A stretch of DNA of 64,000 nucleotides, from the NCBI RefSeq assembly GCF_023715155.1, contig NZ_JAMBNQ010000004.1:62001-126000 (forward strand), given 5' to 3'. This DNA is from Neobacillus mesonae (lineage in GTDB: Bacteria; Bacillota; Bacilli; Bacillales; Cytobacillaceae). This document shows, one piece after another, positions 8,162 to 17,014 of this stretch. Both the position numbers and the translations under genes were made by a program. The notes beneath the pieces are model-generated. The model did no database searches, was not told where the DNA came from, and saw only the letters and a list, made by a program, of their open reading frames with translations. Position 1 is the first letter of the stretch. Each line of letters opens with the position of its first letter.

Positions 8162-9142
8162 TTACATTACATCCAATACTTCTGGATTCACCAAATTCCT
8201 AGGACGTATGCCCTTAAGACCGGCCTTTAGATTTTCTATAGCAAGCTTTGCCATTTTTTGCTCGGTTTCAAATGTAGCGGAGCCTAAATGCGGCGTAGTG
8301 ACAACATTTTTAAATTGAAGGAGGGGATGATCCTGCATGACAGGTTCGACTTGATAAACATCTAAAGCCGCACCATAAATCTCCTTATTTCTTAAAGCAT
8401 CTATGAGTGCTTTTTCATTAACCGTCTTTCCACGGGAGCCATTAACGAAAATAGCAGAAGGTTTCATTAATTTAAATTCATGAGCACCCATTAAATTTTC
8501 GGTTTCAGGGGTTAAGGGGGTCATTAAAACAACAAAATCGGACTCTGTTAATAAGGAATCCATTTCACGATACTCGGCATTATATTTTTCTTCCGCTTCA
8601 GGATTTCGGCTGCGGTTATGATACAAAATGTTCATATCAAAGCCAAGGGCACCTCGTTTTGCAATCTCTGAACCAATTTTCCCCATACCGATAATCCCTA
8701 ATGTCTTATGATGAACATCTACAGCAAACTGTTCCGTCGTTAAATAATGCTTCCATTTTCCCGTTTTAACAAACTGATCCATCTCAGGGATGCGTCTTGC
8801 TGCCGCCAGAAGAATGCCGAAAATCGCATCTGCGGTAGTCCCTTCCAGAACACCGGGAGTATTTGTTCCCATAACGCCCCTTTTTGTCATTTCATCAAGA
8901 GCAAGATTATTATAGCCGGTTGAATTATTAGAAATAATTTTTAATTTTGGTGCACAATCTAATAATTCGGTGTTAACAGGAAGTGAAAGACCGATTATGC
9001 CTTCCGCGTCCTTTAGTGCATCTATGAAGGCAGGTTCTGTTTTGGGATCAATTTTATCAAAAAGGTCAATTTCATATTCATCCTTTAATGGTTCAAGTAC
9101 CTCTGGAAAAACAAAATTATAAGCGATTATTTTTCTTTTCAT
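8162..9142 (-). CDS. D-isomer-specific 2-hydroxyacid dehydrogenase
   Basis: A 326-residue NAD(P)-dependent oxidoreductase that reduces a 2-keto acid to a D-2-hydroxyacid, or the reverse. The Rossmann motif is LGIIGMGKIGSEIAKRG (GxGxxG). The family catalytic triad is seen as Arg in FVNGSRGKTVNE, Glu in VYQVEPV, and His in PHLGSATFET. The HLGSAT block and length resemble glyoxylate/hydroxypyruvate reductases and gluconate 2-dehydrogenases. The exact substrate cannot be fixed. ATG at 9142 with GAGGGG upstream. It appears monocistronic. Confidence 0.88.
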   Translation of the reverse strand: MKRKIIAYNFVFPEVLEPLKDEYEIDLFDKIDPKTEPAFIDALKDAEGIIGLSLPVNTELLDCAPKLKIISNNSTGYNNLALDEMTKRGVMGTNTPGVLEGTTADAIFGILLAAARRIPEMDQFVKTGKWKHYLTTEQFAVDVHHKTLGIIGMGKIGSEIAKRGALGFDMNILYHNRSRNPEAEEKYNAEYREMDSLLTESDFVVLMTPLTPETENLMGAHEFKLMKPSAIFVNGSRGKTVNEKALIDALRNKEIYGAALDVYQVEPVMQDHPLLQFKNVVTTPHLGSATFETEQKMAKLAIENLKAGLKGIRPRNLVNPEVLDVM

Positions 9143-9235
9143 CGGAAAACCCCTCTTCGAATTTAGATAAATTCATGTATTCTCTTAAAGCATACTTAAA
9201 ATTCCGAATGAGTCAACCGCTCGAAATAATTAATA

Positions 9236-9262
9236 CAGTGCCAGACGAATTGGCACTTTGAA
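9236..9262 (-). terminator. Hairpin downstream of the DMT transporter gene
   Basis: AGTGCCA (9238-9244) pairs with TGGCACT (9251-9257) directly after the stop of the minus-strand transporter gene. The following T-run is short and interrupted, so termination efficiency is uncertain. Confidence 0.45.
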
Positions 9263-9263
9263 A

Positions 9264-10157
9264 TTATTCTGTACGGTGTCTCAATGATTTTTTCCCTGGC
9301 CGCTGATAGGTTGCCAGCACCGCTCCAATAATCGTAATCAAACCGCCAGCCATGGTAATACCTGACAAACTCTCATTTAAAAACAAAACGCCTAAGACAA
9401 CGGTTGAGACGGGAAGCAGGTTGATAAATGGGGCTGCTAAGGCGGGGCCGACGATTTCCACACCAGCTCCCCAAGCAAAGAAAGCAACTACAGAAGCTAG
9501 TGTACTAACATACAAAATGGCGAGCCATGCTGAAGCATCAAGGTGAATCATACTGGTGTCAACCGTTCCGATGCAGCTTAAGGCACTAAGGATGGTCCCA
9601 TAAAAGGAAGCTCCAGCCGTCATTGTCAAAGGATCCATCTTTGATCCATACCGTTTTCCTAAAACAGTATAAATTCCCCATGCTAAACAAGATAGAAGAA
9701 TCTCGATTATTCCAATTAATGAACTGCCAGAAACCGCAGTATGTTTTCCAAGAACCAGCAAAATAACGCCAGCGATAGAGACAACAGCACCAGCCCATGA
9801 TTTAGCGGAAATATGTTCCTTAAGAATAATTGGGGTGAACAGTAATATAGCGATGGGGATTCCCGCTGAAATCATCCCTGCATAAGAAGCACTAAGTGAA
9901 CGTAAACTCAAATAATTCAAGGTAGAAAAAGCAAAAATTCCAAAAAATCCAAGCAGGAAAAGTTCCTTCCATCTAGAAATAATAGGAAAACGCTTCTTTT
10001 TCAACGACATTAATCCCCAAAGAATAATGGTAGAAATAGCCCAACGAATAGTATTTAGCAGTGTTGCCGGCAGTGCTGGACCTAAAATACGGCCGCAAAT
10101 ATAATTCCCGCCCCAAAGAATTGTGGCGAGAATTAGTAACATAATGCCCTTTTTCAT
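9264..10157 (-). CDS. DMT-superfamily EamA transporter
   Basis: About 297 residues with ten predicted membrane helices in two EamA repeats (for example WGGNYICGRILGPALPATLL in repeat one and CLAWGIYTVLGKRYG in repeat two). Members export amino acids, metabolites or drugs; the substrate is unknown. I choose the ATG at 10157 (MKKGIMLLILATILW) because GGAGATGA lies at suitable distance. The upstream ATG at 10175 overlaps that ribosome binding site region. No regulator is adjacent. Confidence 0.87.
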   Translation of the reverse strand: MKKGIMLLILATILWGGNYICGRILGPALPATLLNTIRWAISTIILWGLMSLKKKRFPIISRWKELFLLGFFGIFAFSTLNYLSLRSLSASYAGMISAGIPIAILLFTPIILKEHISAKSWAGAVVSIAGVILLVLGKHTAVSGSSLIGIIEILLSCLAWGIYTVLGKRYGSKMDPLTMTAGASFYGTILSALSCIGTVDTSMIHLDASAWLAILYVSTLASVVAFFAWGAGVEIVGPALAAPFINLLPVSTVVLGVLFLNESLSGITMAGGLITIIGAVLATYQRPGKKSLRHRTE

Positions 10158-10498
10158 AAGATATGTCATCTCCATATAAAAATTTGCGATTGTCGAAATA
10201 ATAAATATAAGTATATTTTAATTTTTAAATTATACAAGACTTTCAGGAAGTTGTTTCTGGAGGGATGAAATTAACATATCAAGAATAGAAGAATGGTTTT
10301 ACTATTTATAAACTAGAAAAGAATGTTCATCATAAAGCTGATGGGAGTGATTTATAGGCAAAAAGAGACAGCTAATGTAACAATTCTGTTTTAGACAAAT
10401 TAATTTTAGATTAAATGTTAGAAAGTAACCCTATTTTTGTATAATTTGTGTATAATTCTAGTTAATAGTTTGTTTATTCAAAGGACATAAGAACCATT

Positions 10499-10750
10499 TA
10501 TCCCGCTTTAACAGGCAGTAAGATTCCCCGCTTCAAAACTCGGCATAGGCAGAAAGTGTAAGCGGGGAACAACAGCCAAACTCTTGATTGGCGGTTACGG
10601 CAAAACTTACCGGTGCGTATGCGGAGGTCAGCCTGATCCAATCGGGTTTGTACTGACCCTTTATCGGTGTGACATCAGCGGTATTAGAGTCGGTAAAACG
10701 GGACTGCATTCAGCGTGGGGGGAAGATACCCTTGCTGATTAAAGTTCACT
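10499..10750 (+). other. Structured, G+C-richer non-coding block upstream of ftsZ
   Basis: The 648-bp gap before ftsZ holds about 250 bp that are visibly richer in G+C than the flanks and form several stems. TTCCCCGCTT (10524-10533) pairs perfectly with AAGCGGGGAA (10560-10569). GCCAA pairs with TTGGC (10575-10592). GGTCAG-CCTGAT pairs with ATCGGG-(6 nt)-CTGACC (10626-10658, with G-U pairs). No long reading frame or tRNA shape is present. TTTAT occurs just outside both ends. It could be a structured RNA or leader of the ftsZ transcript, or a non-autonomous mobile element remnant. I cannot match it to a known riboswitch class. The AT-rich 10158-10498 stretch shows nothing I can name. Confidence 0.5.
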
Positions 10751-10805
10751 TTATAGTTTTTTGAATAATGAAAATGTACTTTAATGAGAGTGGGGAAGAA
10801 GATTA

Positions 10806-12155
10806 ATGTGGGAATTTGATATGGATATAGACCAGGTAGCAAGGATAAAAGTAATTGGTGTTGGCGGCGGCGGAAACAATGCTGTTAATCGAATGATAGA
10901 AGATGGAGTTCAAGGTGTTGAATTTATTGCTGTTAATACCGATGCACAGGCTCTTAAACTATCAAAAGCAGAGGTTAAAATGCAAATTGGCTCTTCTCTT
11001 ACAAGAGGATTGGGGGCAGGGGCCAATCCTGAAATTGGCAGAAAAGCGGTGGAGGAAAGCAAAACGCAGCTGCATGAAGCTTTGCAGGGGGCTGACATGG
11101 TGTTTGTTACTGCCGGCATGGGCGGTGGAACAGGTACCGGAGCAGCACCAGCGATTGCGCAAATTTCACGCGAACTTGGAGCATTGACGATTGGAGTTGT
11201 AACCCGTCCATTCGGATTTGAAGGCCATAAGCGGAAAATGAATGCGGTGGCAGGGATCGATGCCATGAGACAATCGGTAGATACTCTGATTATTGTTCCA
11301 AATGATCGATTGTTACAGATTGTAGATAAAAAGACGCCAATGATTGAGGCATTCCGTGAAGCCGATAATGTGCTTCGTCAAGGTGTTCAAGGGATTTCCG
11401 ACTTAATCGCTGTTCCTGGATTAATCAATCTCGATTTTGCTGATGTGAAAACCATTATGTCCAATCAGGGTACAGCTTTGATGGGAATCGGGGCAGCAAA
11501 AGGGGAAGGACGAGCTGTGGAAGCGGCGAAAAAGGCCATTTCCAGCCCGCTTCTTGAAACTTCTATTGATGGGGCCCAGGGTGTATTAATGAACATTACC
11601 GGAGGCAGTAATTTAAGTTTATTCGAGGTGCAGGAGGCTGCTGACATCGTCGCTTCTGCAGCTGATAAAGACTTAAACATGATTTTTGGTTCAATCATAA
11701 ACGAAAATCTAAAAGATGAAATCATGATTACAGTCATAGCAACCGGCTTCACTGAAAAGCATAGTCAAAGTGCGAAAACTGCATCAGGCGTCTCATCCAA
11801 TGATTATTTATCAAATAAAAGTTCACATGCAGGGACGATAAGATCTAACAGAGCACGGGAAGAACGCTCCGTATTTAATAACGGGCCAAGACCGCAAGTT
11901 GAATCGTCCAATCATGGAAGCTTTACCAGACCTAACCAAGACCAGGGTCCCGGGCGTTATTATGATCAGCAGCCATATGATCAACAACAATTTGAACAGC
12001 AGCCTTATAATTATGAGCAAAGAAATGGTCATCAAGAACAATCCAACTGGGATCATCCGCAGGAACCTGAACACGACCAAAACGGCCGCGGGCATGAGGA
12101 AGGCAGATTACTAGATATTCCTGCATTTTTACGTAATCGTCGGAAAAACCGGTAG
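10806..12155 (+). CDS. ftsZ: FtsZ-family cell division GTPase at a non-dcw locus
   Basis: A 449-residue tubulin-like GTPase. The glycine-rich start [17 protein letters not shown], the tubulin signature [12 protein letters not shown] (about residues 104-115), the [14 protein letters not shown] region and the T7 catalytic loop [11 protein letters not shown] are all intact, so polymerisation and GTP hydrolysis are expected. After about residue 320 comes a long linker rich in Gln, Asn, Tyr and His ([10 protein letters not shown]..., [17 protein letters not shown]), then the conserved C-terminal peptide [14 protein letters not shown] that binds FtsA/SepF-type partners. The usual ftsA neighbour is missing: the gene stands alone with its own terminator behind a 650-bp intergenic region. 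It may be a second FtsZ. Start ATG at 10806 with GGGGAAGAAG upstream. Confidence 0.93.
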   Translation: MWEFDMDIDQVARIKVIGVGGGGNNAVNRMIEDGVQGVEFIAVNTDAQALKLSKAEVKMQIGSSLTRGLGAGANPEIGRKAVEESKTQLHEALQGADMVFVTAGMGGGTGTGAAPAIAQISRELGALTIGVVTRPFGFEGHKRKMNAVAGIDAMRQSVDTLIIVPNDRLLQIVDKKTPMIEAFREADNVLRQGVQGISDLIAVPGLINLDFADVKTIMSNQGTALMGIGAAKGEGRAVEAAKKAISSPLLETSIDGAQGVLMNITGGSNLSLFEVQEAADIVASAADKDLNMIFGSIINENLKDEIMITVIATGFTEKHSQSAKTASGVSSNDYLSNKSSHAGTIRSNRAREERSVFNNGPRPQVESSNHGSFTRPNQDQGPGRYYDQQPYDQQQFEQQPYNYEQRNGHQEQSNWDHPQEPEHDQNGRGHEEGRLLDIPAFLRNRRKNR

Positions 12156-12168
12156 TAAATGAACCAAA

Positions 12169-12206
12169 AAAACGCTTGGGCAGCTCAGAGCCAAGCGTTT
12201 TTTTGC
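12169..12206 (+). terminator. Terminator after ftsZ
   Basis: AACGCTTGG (12171-12179) pairs with CCAAGCGTT (12191-12199), followed by a T-run. Confidence 0.9.
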
Positions 12207-12238
12207 CTTAAGTAAACGTACATGGGATGGGGTTAAAC

Positions 12239-13249
12239 ATGAATGAGAAACTCTCACTGGATCAATTATTTGTAAAATTACAATTGATTGCACATCAAGC
12301 GGCTGCCTGTTATCCTTTTTTAACACAGTCAACTATACAGCTGCTTAATTACTCAGAAAATGCTACATTTTTAGTAACTAAAAAATCAAGTGAACAATAT
12401 ATATTACGTATCAGCCGTCCATATTATCATACAAAGCAAGAAATTGAAAGTGAACTTGCATGGATACAGTCCATTCATCAAAATACGTTGATTAAGGTAT
12501 CTATGCCGATTTGGGGGAAAAGTGGAGAATTTGTTCAAGAAATAACTTATGAGAATATCCCTTATTATTGCACCTTATTTACCTATCTGAAAGGGCACCC
12601 TCCAGGTGAGAATGGGAATCATGAACTTGTTATCCAATTTGAAATGCTTGGAGAATTGACGGCCCAATTACACATGCATAGCATCCATAATCGCGATAAA
12701 TTTCAACAGTTCAAACGGTTTCAGTGGAATTATGATTCCATTCTTGGCATGAACCCAAAATGGGGGAGATGGCAGGAAGGATTAGACATTACTCCAGAAA
12801 GATTAGAACTTTTTGAACAGGTATCTCAAAAGATCAAAAAGAGATTGGAGTATTACGGAAATTCGCCCACTAAATACGGCCTTATTCACTCCGATTTGCG
12901 CTCTGCTAACCTTATTGTGGCAGACCGCCAAATTCAAGTGATTGACTTTGATGATTGCGGGTTTGGCTGGTATTTATATGATCTTGCTGCATCATTAAGC
13001 TTTATTGAACATAAATCAATCGTTCCATCTCTCATTACTTCTTGGCTTAAAGGCTATCGTAAGATTCGGACCCTGTCTGCTGAAGAGGAGCTTGAAATTC
13101 CTACTTTTATTTTGATGCGAAGGCTTCAGTTAATTGCCTGGATTGGGAGCCGTGATAATGAAACGACCAGGGAACTAGGAGCCAGATTTACCCAGCAGAC
13201 AGATTCATTAGCAAAAAGTTATTTAACAAATACTTTTTGTCTTCAATAA
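12239..13249 (+). CDS. Aminoglycoside phosphotransferase-like (APH family) kinase
   Basis: About 336 residues of a protein-kinase-like fold of the APH/choline kinase/homoserine kinase group. Seen motifs are the catalytic loop GLIHSDLRSANLIV (His-x-Asp with Asn for metal binding) and the metal-binding VIDFDDCGFG, both complete, so an ATP-dependent kinase is expected. The N-lobe includes FLVTKKSSEQYILRIS with the ATP-anchoring Lys/Arg region. The substrate is unknown: small alcohols, amino-sugars or a spore-coat role as in CotS relatives are possible. I choose the ATG at 12239 over that at 12227, because GGGATGGGG then lies 6 bp upstream. Confidence 0.8.
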   Translation: MNEKLSLDQLFVKLQLIAHQAAACYPFLTQSTIQLLNYSENATFLVTKKSSEQYILRISRPYYHTKQEIESELAWIQSIHQNTLIKVSMPIWGKSGEFVQEITYENIPYYCTLFTYLKGHPPGENGNHELVIQFEMLGELTAQLHMHSIHNRDKFQQFKRFQWNYDSILGMNPKWGRWQEGLDITPERLELFEQVSQKIKKRLEYYGNSPTKYGLIHSDLRSANLIVADRQIQVIDFDDCGFGWYLYDLAASLSFIEHKSIVPSLITSWLKGYRKIRTLSAEEELEIPTFILMRRLQLIAWIGSRDNETTRELGARFTQQTDSLAKSYLTNTFCLQ

Positions 13250-13348
13250 AGAATCATTTGATTCTGAAATTATAGGACAAAATCAATATCATTAACTGCT
13301 AATTTAATTAAATGTATTATTTTTAGATAATTTCTAAGATTACCTTTT

Positions 13349-13363
13349 TTGAAAGCGCATGCT
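13349..13363 (+). promoter_or_regulatory. cre box (CcpA site) overlapping the proline dehydrogenase promoter
   Basis: TTGAAAGCGCATGCT fits the Gram-positive cre consensus WTGNAANCGNWNNCW at every position. Its last base is the first base of a TATAAT -10 box (13363-13368). A weak -35, TTACCT, is at 13340-13345 with a 17-bp spacer. Placement over the core promoter predicts repression by CcpA when a preferred sugar is present. Confidence 0.75.
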
Positions 13364-13408
13364 ATAATATTAGTATCGTTATTAATCCATCTTGAAGGAG
13401 CAAATAAA

Positions 13409-14395
13409 ATGTTAAAAGACTTATTTATTGGCTTATCTCAGAATCAGTTCCTAAACGCTGCCGCTAAAAAATATGGATTAAAATTAGGAGCACAAAGTGT
13501 TGTGGCAGGGACAAATATTGAAGAAGCAATTAAAAGCATTAAAGAGCTAAATTCTCACGGTATATCCTGTACAGTTGATAACCTTGGGGAATTTGTTTTC
13601 AAAGAAGAGGAAGCGCTTTCTGCAAAGGAACAAATTCTAAAGGTAATTGATGCCCTTCACAAAAACAAAGCAGATGCACACATTTCAATTAAACCAACAC
13701 AATTAGGGTTGGATATTGATTATCAGTTCTGCTTAAAGAATGTAAGGGAAATTGTTGAGAGAGCCTGTCAATACAATATGTTTGTCAATATGGATATGGA
13801 AGATCATAAACATCTTCAGCCATCTTTTAACCTTTTAGATGAAATTTCTAATGAATACGATAACTTTGGTACAGTCATCCAGGCTTATTTCCATAATGCG
13901 ATGGAAAAGTTGGAAAAATACAAGAATTTTCGTCTGCGTCTTGTAAAGGGTGCTTATAAAGAGCCTGAAGAAATAGCCTACCAGGATAAAAAAGATATTG
14001 ATGCGAACTACATTAAGCTGATTGAATGGCATTTACTAAACGGAAAATATACATCTATAGCCACACATGACCATCACATTATCAACCATGTAAAAGAATT
14101 TGTTAAAAAACATGAAATTCCAAATGATAAATTTGAATTCCAAATGCTGTACGGGTTCCGCAAAGACCTCCAGCTGAAACTCGCTAAAGAAGGATATAAT
14201 TTCACTACCTATGTACCATTTGGGGAAGACTGGTACGGCTATTATATGCGCCGTTTAGCTGAAAGACCGCAAAACTTAAACCTTGCTGTAAAACAAGTCT
14301 TTACTAAGAAAACGAACACTGTTATTGGTGTTGCCGCTGGTGCCTTTATCTTAGGCAGATTAACCAAGTCACGCAAGCAGCAAAAAAGAAAATAA
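13409..14395 (+). CDS. Proline dehydrogenase
   Basis: FAD enzyme (PutA PRODH-domain family) that oxidises L-proline to pyrroline-5-carboxylate, the first step in using proline as carbon, nitrogen and energy source. The 328-residue protein has the barrel features TVDNLGEFVF, ISIKPTQLGLDID, FVNMDMEDH, RLVKGAYKEPEEIAY, ATHDHHII and FQMLYGFRKDLQ, and the C-terminal substrate-binding YYMRRLAERPQN. The ATG at 13409 follows GAAGGAG. An upstream in-frame extension to 13349 would overlap the promoter and is rejected. The P5C dehydrogenase gene that normally completes the pathway is not adjacent. A hydrophobic C-terminal tail (VIGVAAGAFILGRL) suggests membrane association. Confidence 0.92.
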   Translation: MLKDLFIGLSQNQFLNAAAKKYGLKLGAQSVVAGTNIEEAIKSIKELNSHGISCTVDNLGEFVFKEEEALSAKEQILKVIDALHKNKADAHISIKPTQLGLDIDYQFCLKNVREIVERACQYNMFVNMDMEDHKHLQPSFNLLDEISNEYDNFGTVIQAYFHNAMEKLEKYKNFRLRLVKGAYKEPEEIAYQDKKDIDANYIKLIEWHLLNGKYTSIATHDHHIINHVKEFVKKHEIPNDKFEFQMLYGFRKDLQLKLAKEGYNFTTYVPFGEDWYGYYMRRLAERPQNLNLAVKQVFTKKTNTVIGVAAGAFILGRLTKSRKQQKRK

Positions 14396-14408
14396 TTCTA
14401 TTAATTTG

Positions 14409-14446
14409 AAGCCGTCTTATGAATGATATAAGGCGGCTTTTTTTTT
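14409..14446 (+). terminator. Terminator after proline dehydrogenase gene
   Basis: GCCGTCTTAT (14411-14420) pairs with ATAAGGCGGC (14428-14437), then nine T. Confidence 0.9.
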
Positions 14447-14523
14447 CCAGAAAATAGTGATTGTAAGCTGGCAGTATATTATTCTATTATTTAATTTAGA
14501 ATCAATTGATAGGAGGACGATTT

Positions 14524-16758
14524 GTGAAAAAATCCGCTGCTAGTTTGCTTGCTATTATTTTATTATTCTCAATATTACTACCTGGTGCCTCTGCACAAAA
14601 CATAGAACCCATTGTAAAGGTAAAGCTTGTTAACTACTTAGGAAATCAATCTGTTATTACCCTAAAGCCCTCGGGTGATTACTTCATACAAGAAACAAAT
14701 ACCAGACTTGTTAACGGAAAAAACTATACATTAAAATATGAGACGCAGGATCAATTATCATTATTTGAAGGAAATACCGTTTTAGCTAAAGCAGATCAAA
14801 TTCATCTTATACCATTAACAGAAACCAATAACCTTTCCATAAATAACCGTCCATATCTTGGCTCTTTTCAATTCATTCCTGAATCTTCGAAGTATGTCCG
14901 CCCGATCAATGAAGTATACATGGAAGACTATCTGAAGGGTGTCGTGCCATACGAAATGATGGATAACTGGAATAGAGAAGCATTAAAAGCCCAGGCTGTG
15001 GCAGCCCGCACCTATGCCTTGCTCCGTAATAACAGAGTTATTGATGATACCATCAATTTCCAGGTTTATGCAGGATATAAATGGCTTCCAAACAGTACCG
15101 CCGCTGTGGAGGAAACACAAGGGGAAGTAATAAAGATAAAAAACTATAAAGGGGATTGGGTCTTGGGTGATGGTCTTTTTTCAGCTAGCAATGGCGGAAA
15201 AACCGAATCAAATGCCAATGTTTGGGGAGGTACAGCCCTTTCCTATTTTCCTGTCAAAGAGGATCCATTTGATATAAAAGCAAATATTAAATGGGGATTT
15301 ACGGTAGAGAAAAAGCAAATCGACACAGCCCAAAAGATATGGAGCCAAATGAGTGAAACAGCCCTTTCTACAACACCTAAAGGAATGCGTCCGGTTACGG
15401 ACTCAATTAAAGCTTGGATGTCTGCCCAGAAAGCATTTGCCGGAAATGAAATCAAAATAACTGGTATTCCAGTTTTAAAGCTGCACACGCCAACATCAGG
15501 CGGACGTGTATCCAAAGGGGATATCACGGTTGAATTCATTACGAAAGATAAAGTAGATCAAAAAGGGATATATTTGCCGCAAAAACTCGTGTACACTAAT
15601 GTTCCTGCATCACAAATCAGGGCAATGGTCGGACTGGATAAAATGTGGAGCTATCTAGTTTCAGAAACCAAAGAGACAAATGACTCCATTACGCTTTCCG
15701 GGCTGGGAAATGGCCATGGTGTAGGATTAAGTCAGTGGGGTGCTCAAAAAAGGGCAGAGGCAGGACAAAAATATACCGAGATTTTAGCATTCTATTATCC
15801 AGGGACAAGTTTTGAAAAAGAATATAGTGCAAGACCATCGTTTACTGCACCTAAAGTGAGTGAACCTGCAGGAGAAACACCGTCACAACCAGCCCAAGAT
15901 GTGACACCTCCAATTATTAGTGCTGTAAATATTAACGTGGATAACGCAAAAAATAAGGCCAAAATCACGTTTGCCATCAACGAGGCAGTAAAAGTAACCT
16001 TGTATATTAAAGATAGTACTAATAAAAAGGAATATGTACTAGAAAACAGCCCGGCAAATGCAGGAACCTTTACAAAAGAAATAGACCTGTCGTCTATGGC
16101 AAATGGGAAATATTTTGCCGGAATTATCGCAGCAGATGACAATAATAACAGGGCATCTGCATTGCCCTCATTCGAAGTGAAGCATATTTCTGCCCCTGTA
16201 AAAGCAGCACCGGCAGTTAATAAACCAGTTCCTGTAAAAGCAGCGCCGATAGTCAAAAAAACAGTTCCTGTAAAAGATAAAATAGCCCCAAAAATCACAA
16301 GCACAAAAGCAATTGTCGATAACATTAAATACAGAGCTTCTATTTCATTTACTACAAATGAAGCAGCCTATATTACAATTACCATTAAAGACAGTAAAGG
16401 AAAAACGATAAAAACGATAAAAAATAATGTTTATACAAAAGCAGGGGCGATCAAACAGGATTACAGTACTGCTGCTACAGCAAACGGAAAATATTCTGCT
16501 GCCATCACTGCGGCTGATAAAAGTAAAAATCGTTCATCTGTCACCACTTCTTTTACCGTTAAAAAAGCAGCTAAAACGAAAACAGGAAAAGTAACAGCTT
16601 ATAGACTGTACATGCGTTCATCTGCTTCCACAAAAGGAAAGGTTGTCCTAACATTAAAAAAGAACCAAACAGTAACCATCCTTTCTACAAGTGGTTCATG
16701 GTATAAAGTAAAGTACGGGTCAAAAACAGGGTATGTATCGAAAAAATATATTAAATAA
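14524..16758 (+). CDS. Secreted SpoIID/LytB-domain protein with Ig-like repeats and SH3b domain
   Basis: About 744 residues. A Sec signal peptide (ends near GASAQN) precedes a SpoIID domain with VYMEDYLKGVVPYEMMDNW, LKAQAVAARTYAL and the catalytic-side block GNGHGVGLSQWGAQKRAEAG. SpoIID domains are lytic transglycosylase-type peptidoglycan enzymes. Two repeated Ig-like modules follow (each starting near PPIISAVNINVDN or APKITSTKAIVDN), separated by a Pro-Val-Lys-Ala-rich linker, then a bacterial SH3 domain (MRSSASTKGKVVLTL to YVSKKYIK) expected to bind the wall. It is longer than sporulation SpoIID and closer to vegetative LytB/SpoIID wall proteins. The GTG at 14524 follows AGGAGG by 7 bp; the TTG at 14506 lacks a site. 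Confidence 0.88.
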   Translation: MKKSAASLLAIILLFSILLPGASAQNIEPIVKVKLVNYLGNQSVITLKPSGDYFIQETNTRLVNGKNYTLKYETQDQLSLFEGNTVLAKADQIHLIPLTETNNLSINNRPYLGSFQFIPESSKYVRPINEVYMEDYLKGVVPYEMMDNWNREALKAQAVAARTYALLRNNRVIDDTINFQVYAGYKWLPNSTAAVEETQGEVIKIKNYKGDWVLGDGLFSASNGGKTESNANVWGGTALSYFPVKEDPFDIKANIKWGFTVEKKQIDTAQKIWSQMSETALSTTPKGMRPVTDSIKAWMSAQKAFAGNEIKITGIPVLKLHTPTSGGRVSKGDITVEFITKDKVDQKGIYLPQKLVYTNVPASQIRAMVGLDKMWSYLVSETKETNDSITLSGLGNGHGVGLSQWGAQKRAEAGQKYTEILAFYYPGTSFEKEYSARPSFTAPKVSEPAGETPSQPAQDVTPPIISAVNINVDNAKNKAKITFAINEAVKVTLYIKDSTNKKEYVLENSPANAGTFTKEIDLSSMANGKYFAGIIAADDNNNRASALPSFEVKHISAPVKAAPAVNKPVPVKAAPIVKKTVPVKDKIAPKITSTKAIVDNIKYRASISFTTNEAAYITITIKDSKGKTIKTIKNNVYTKAGAIKQDYSTAATANGKYSAAITAADKSKNRSSVTTSFTVKKAAKTKTGKVTAYRLYMRSSASTKGKVVLTLKKNQTVTILSTSGSWYKVKYGSKTGYVSKKYIK

Positions 16759-16766
16759 ACAAGAAT

Positions 16767-16810
16767 GTTCAGGAATTCTCTTTAAAGAGATTCCTGACTT
16801 TTTTATTTTT
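16767..16810 (+). terminator. Terminator after the SpoIID-domain gene
   Basis: TCAGGAA and CTCTTT pair with AAAGAG and TTCCTGA (16769-16797), followed by a T-rich run. Confidence 0.88.
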
Positions 16811-17014
16811 ATATGAAAAAGAGACAACCTTCGACATGCACTATGGACTATAATGGTTCAAAGTAATAAGAAATACCTGGTTATTTTTACATAATGATCA
16901 ACAATTCTCATCCAATTACCAGTTATTTAGTCATAGGGACAAGCGTGGCAGAATAGGATGTTTTGGTGGAGAAAGCAGTGTGTTACACCACAGATTATAG
17001 GATAAGAGGAGAGA

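Noticed and set aside
10499-10750. T-box or known riboswitch before ftsZ
   Set aside because: There is no T-box core sequence, no terminator-antiterminator pair before the start codon, and no recognisable ligand-binding core.
10910-11752. Antisense reading frames opposite ftsZ
   Set aside because: They are shadows of a strongly coding gene, and the FtsZ motifs on the plus strand are unambiguous.
15795-16325. 176-residue reading frame opposite the SpoIID-domain gene
   Set aside because: It lies antisense to a low-complexity Ala/Val/Lys-rich linker. Its hydrophobic composition is a by-product of that, and it has no start signals.
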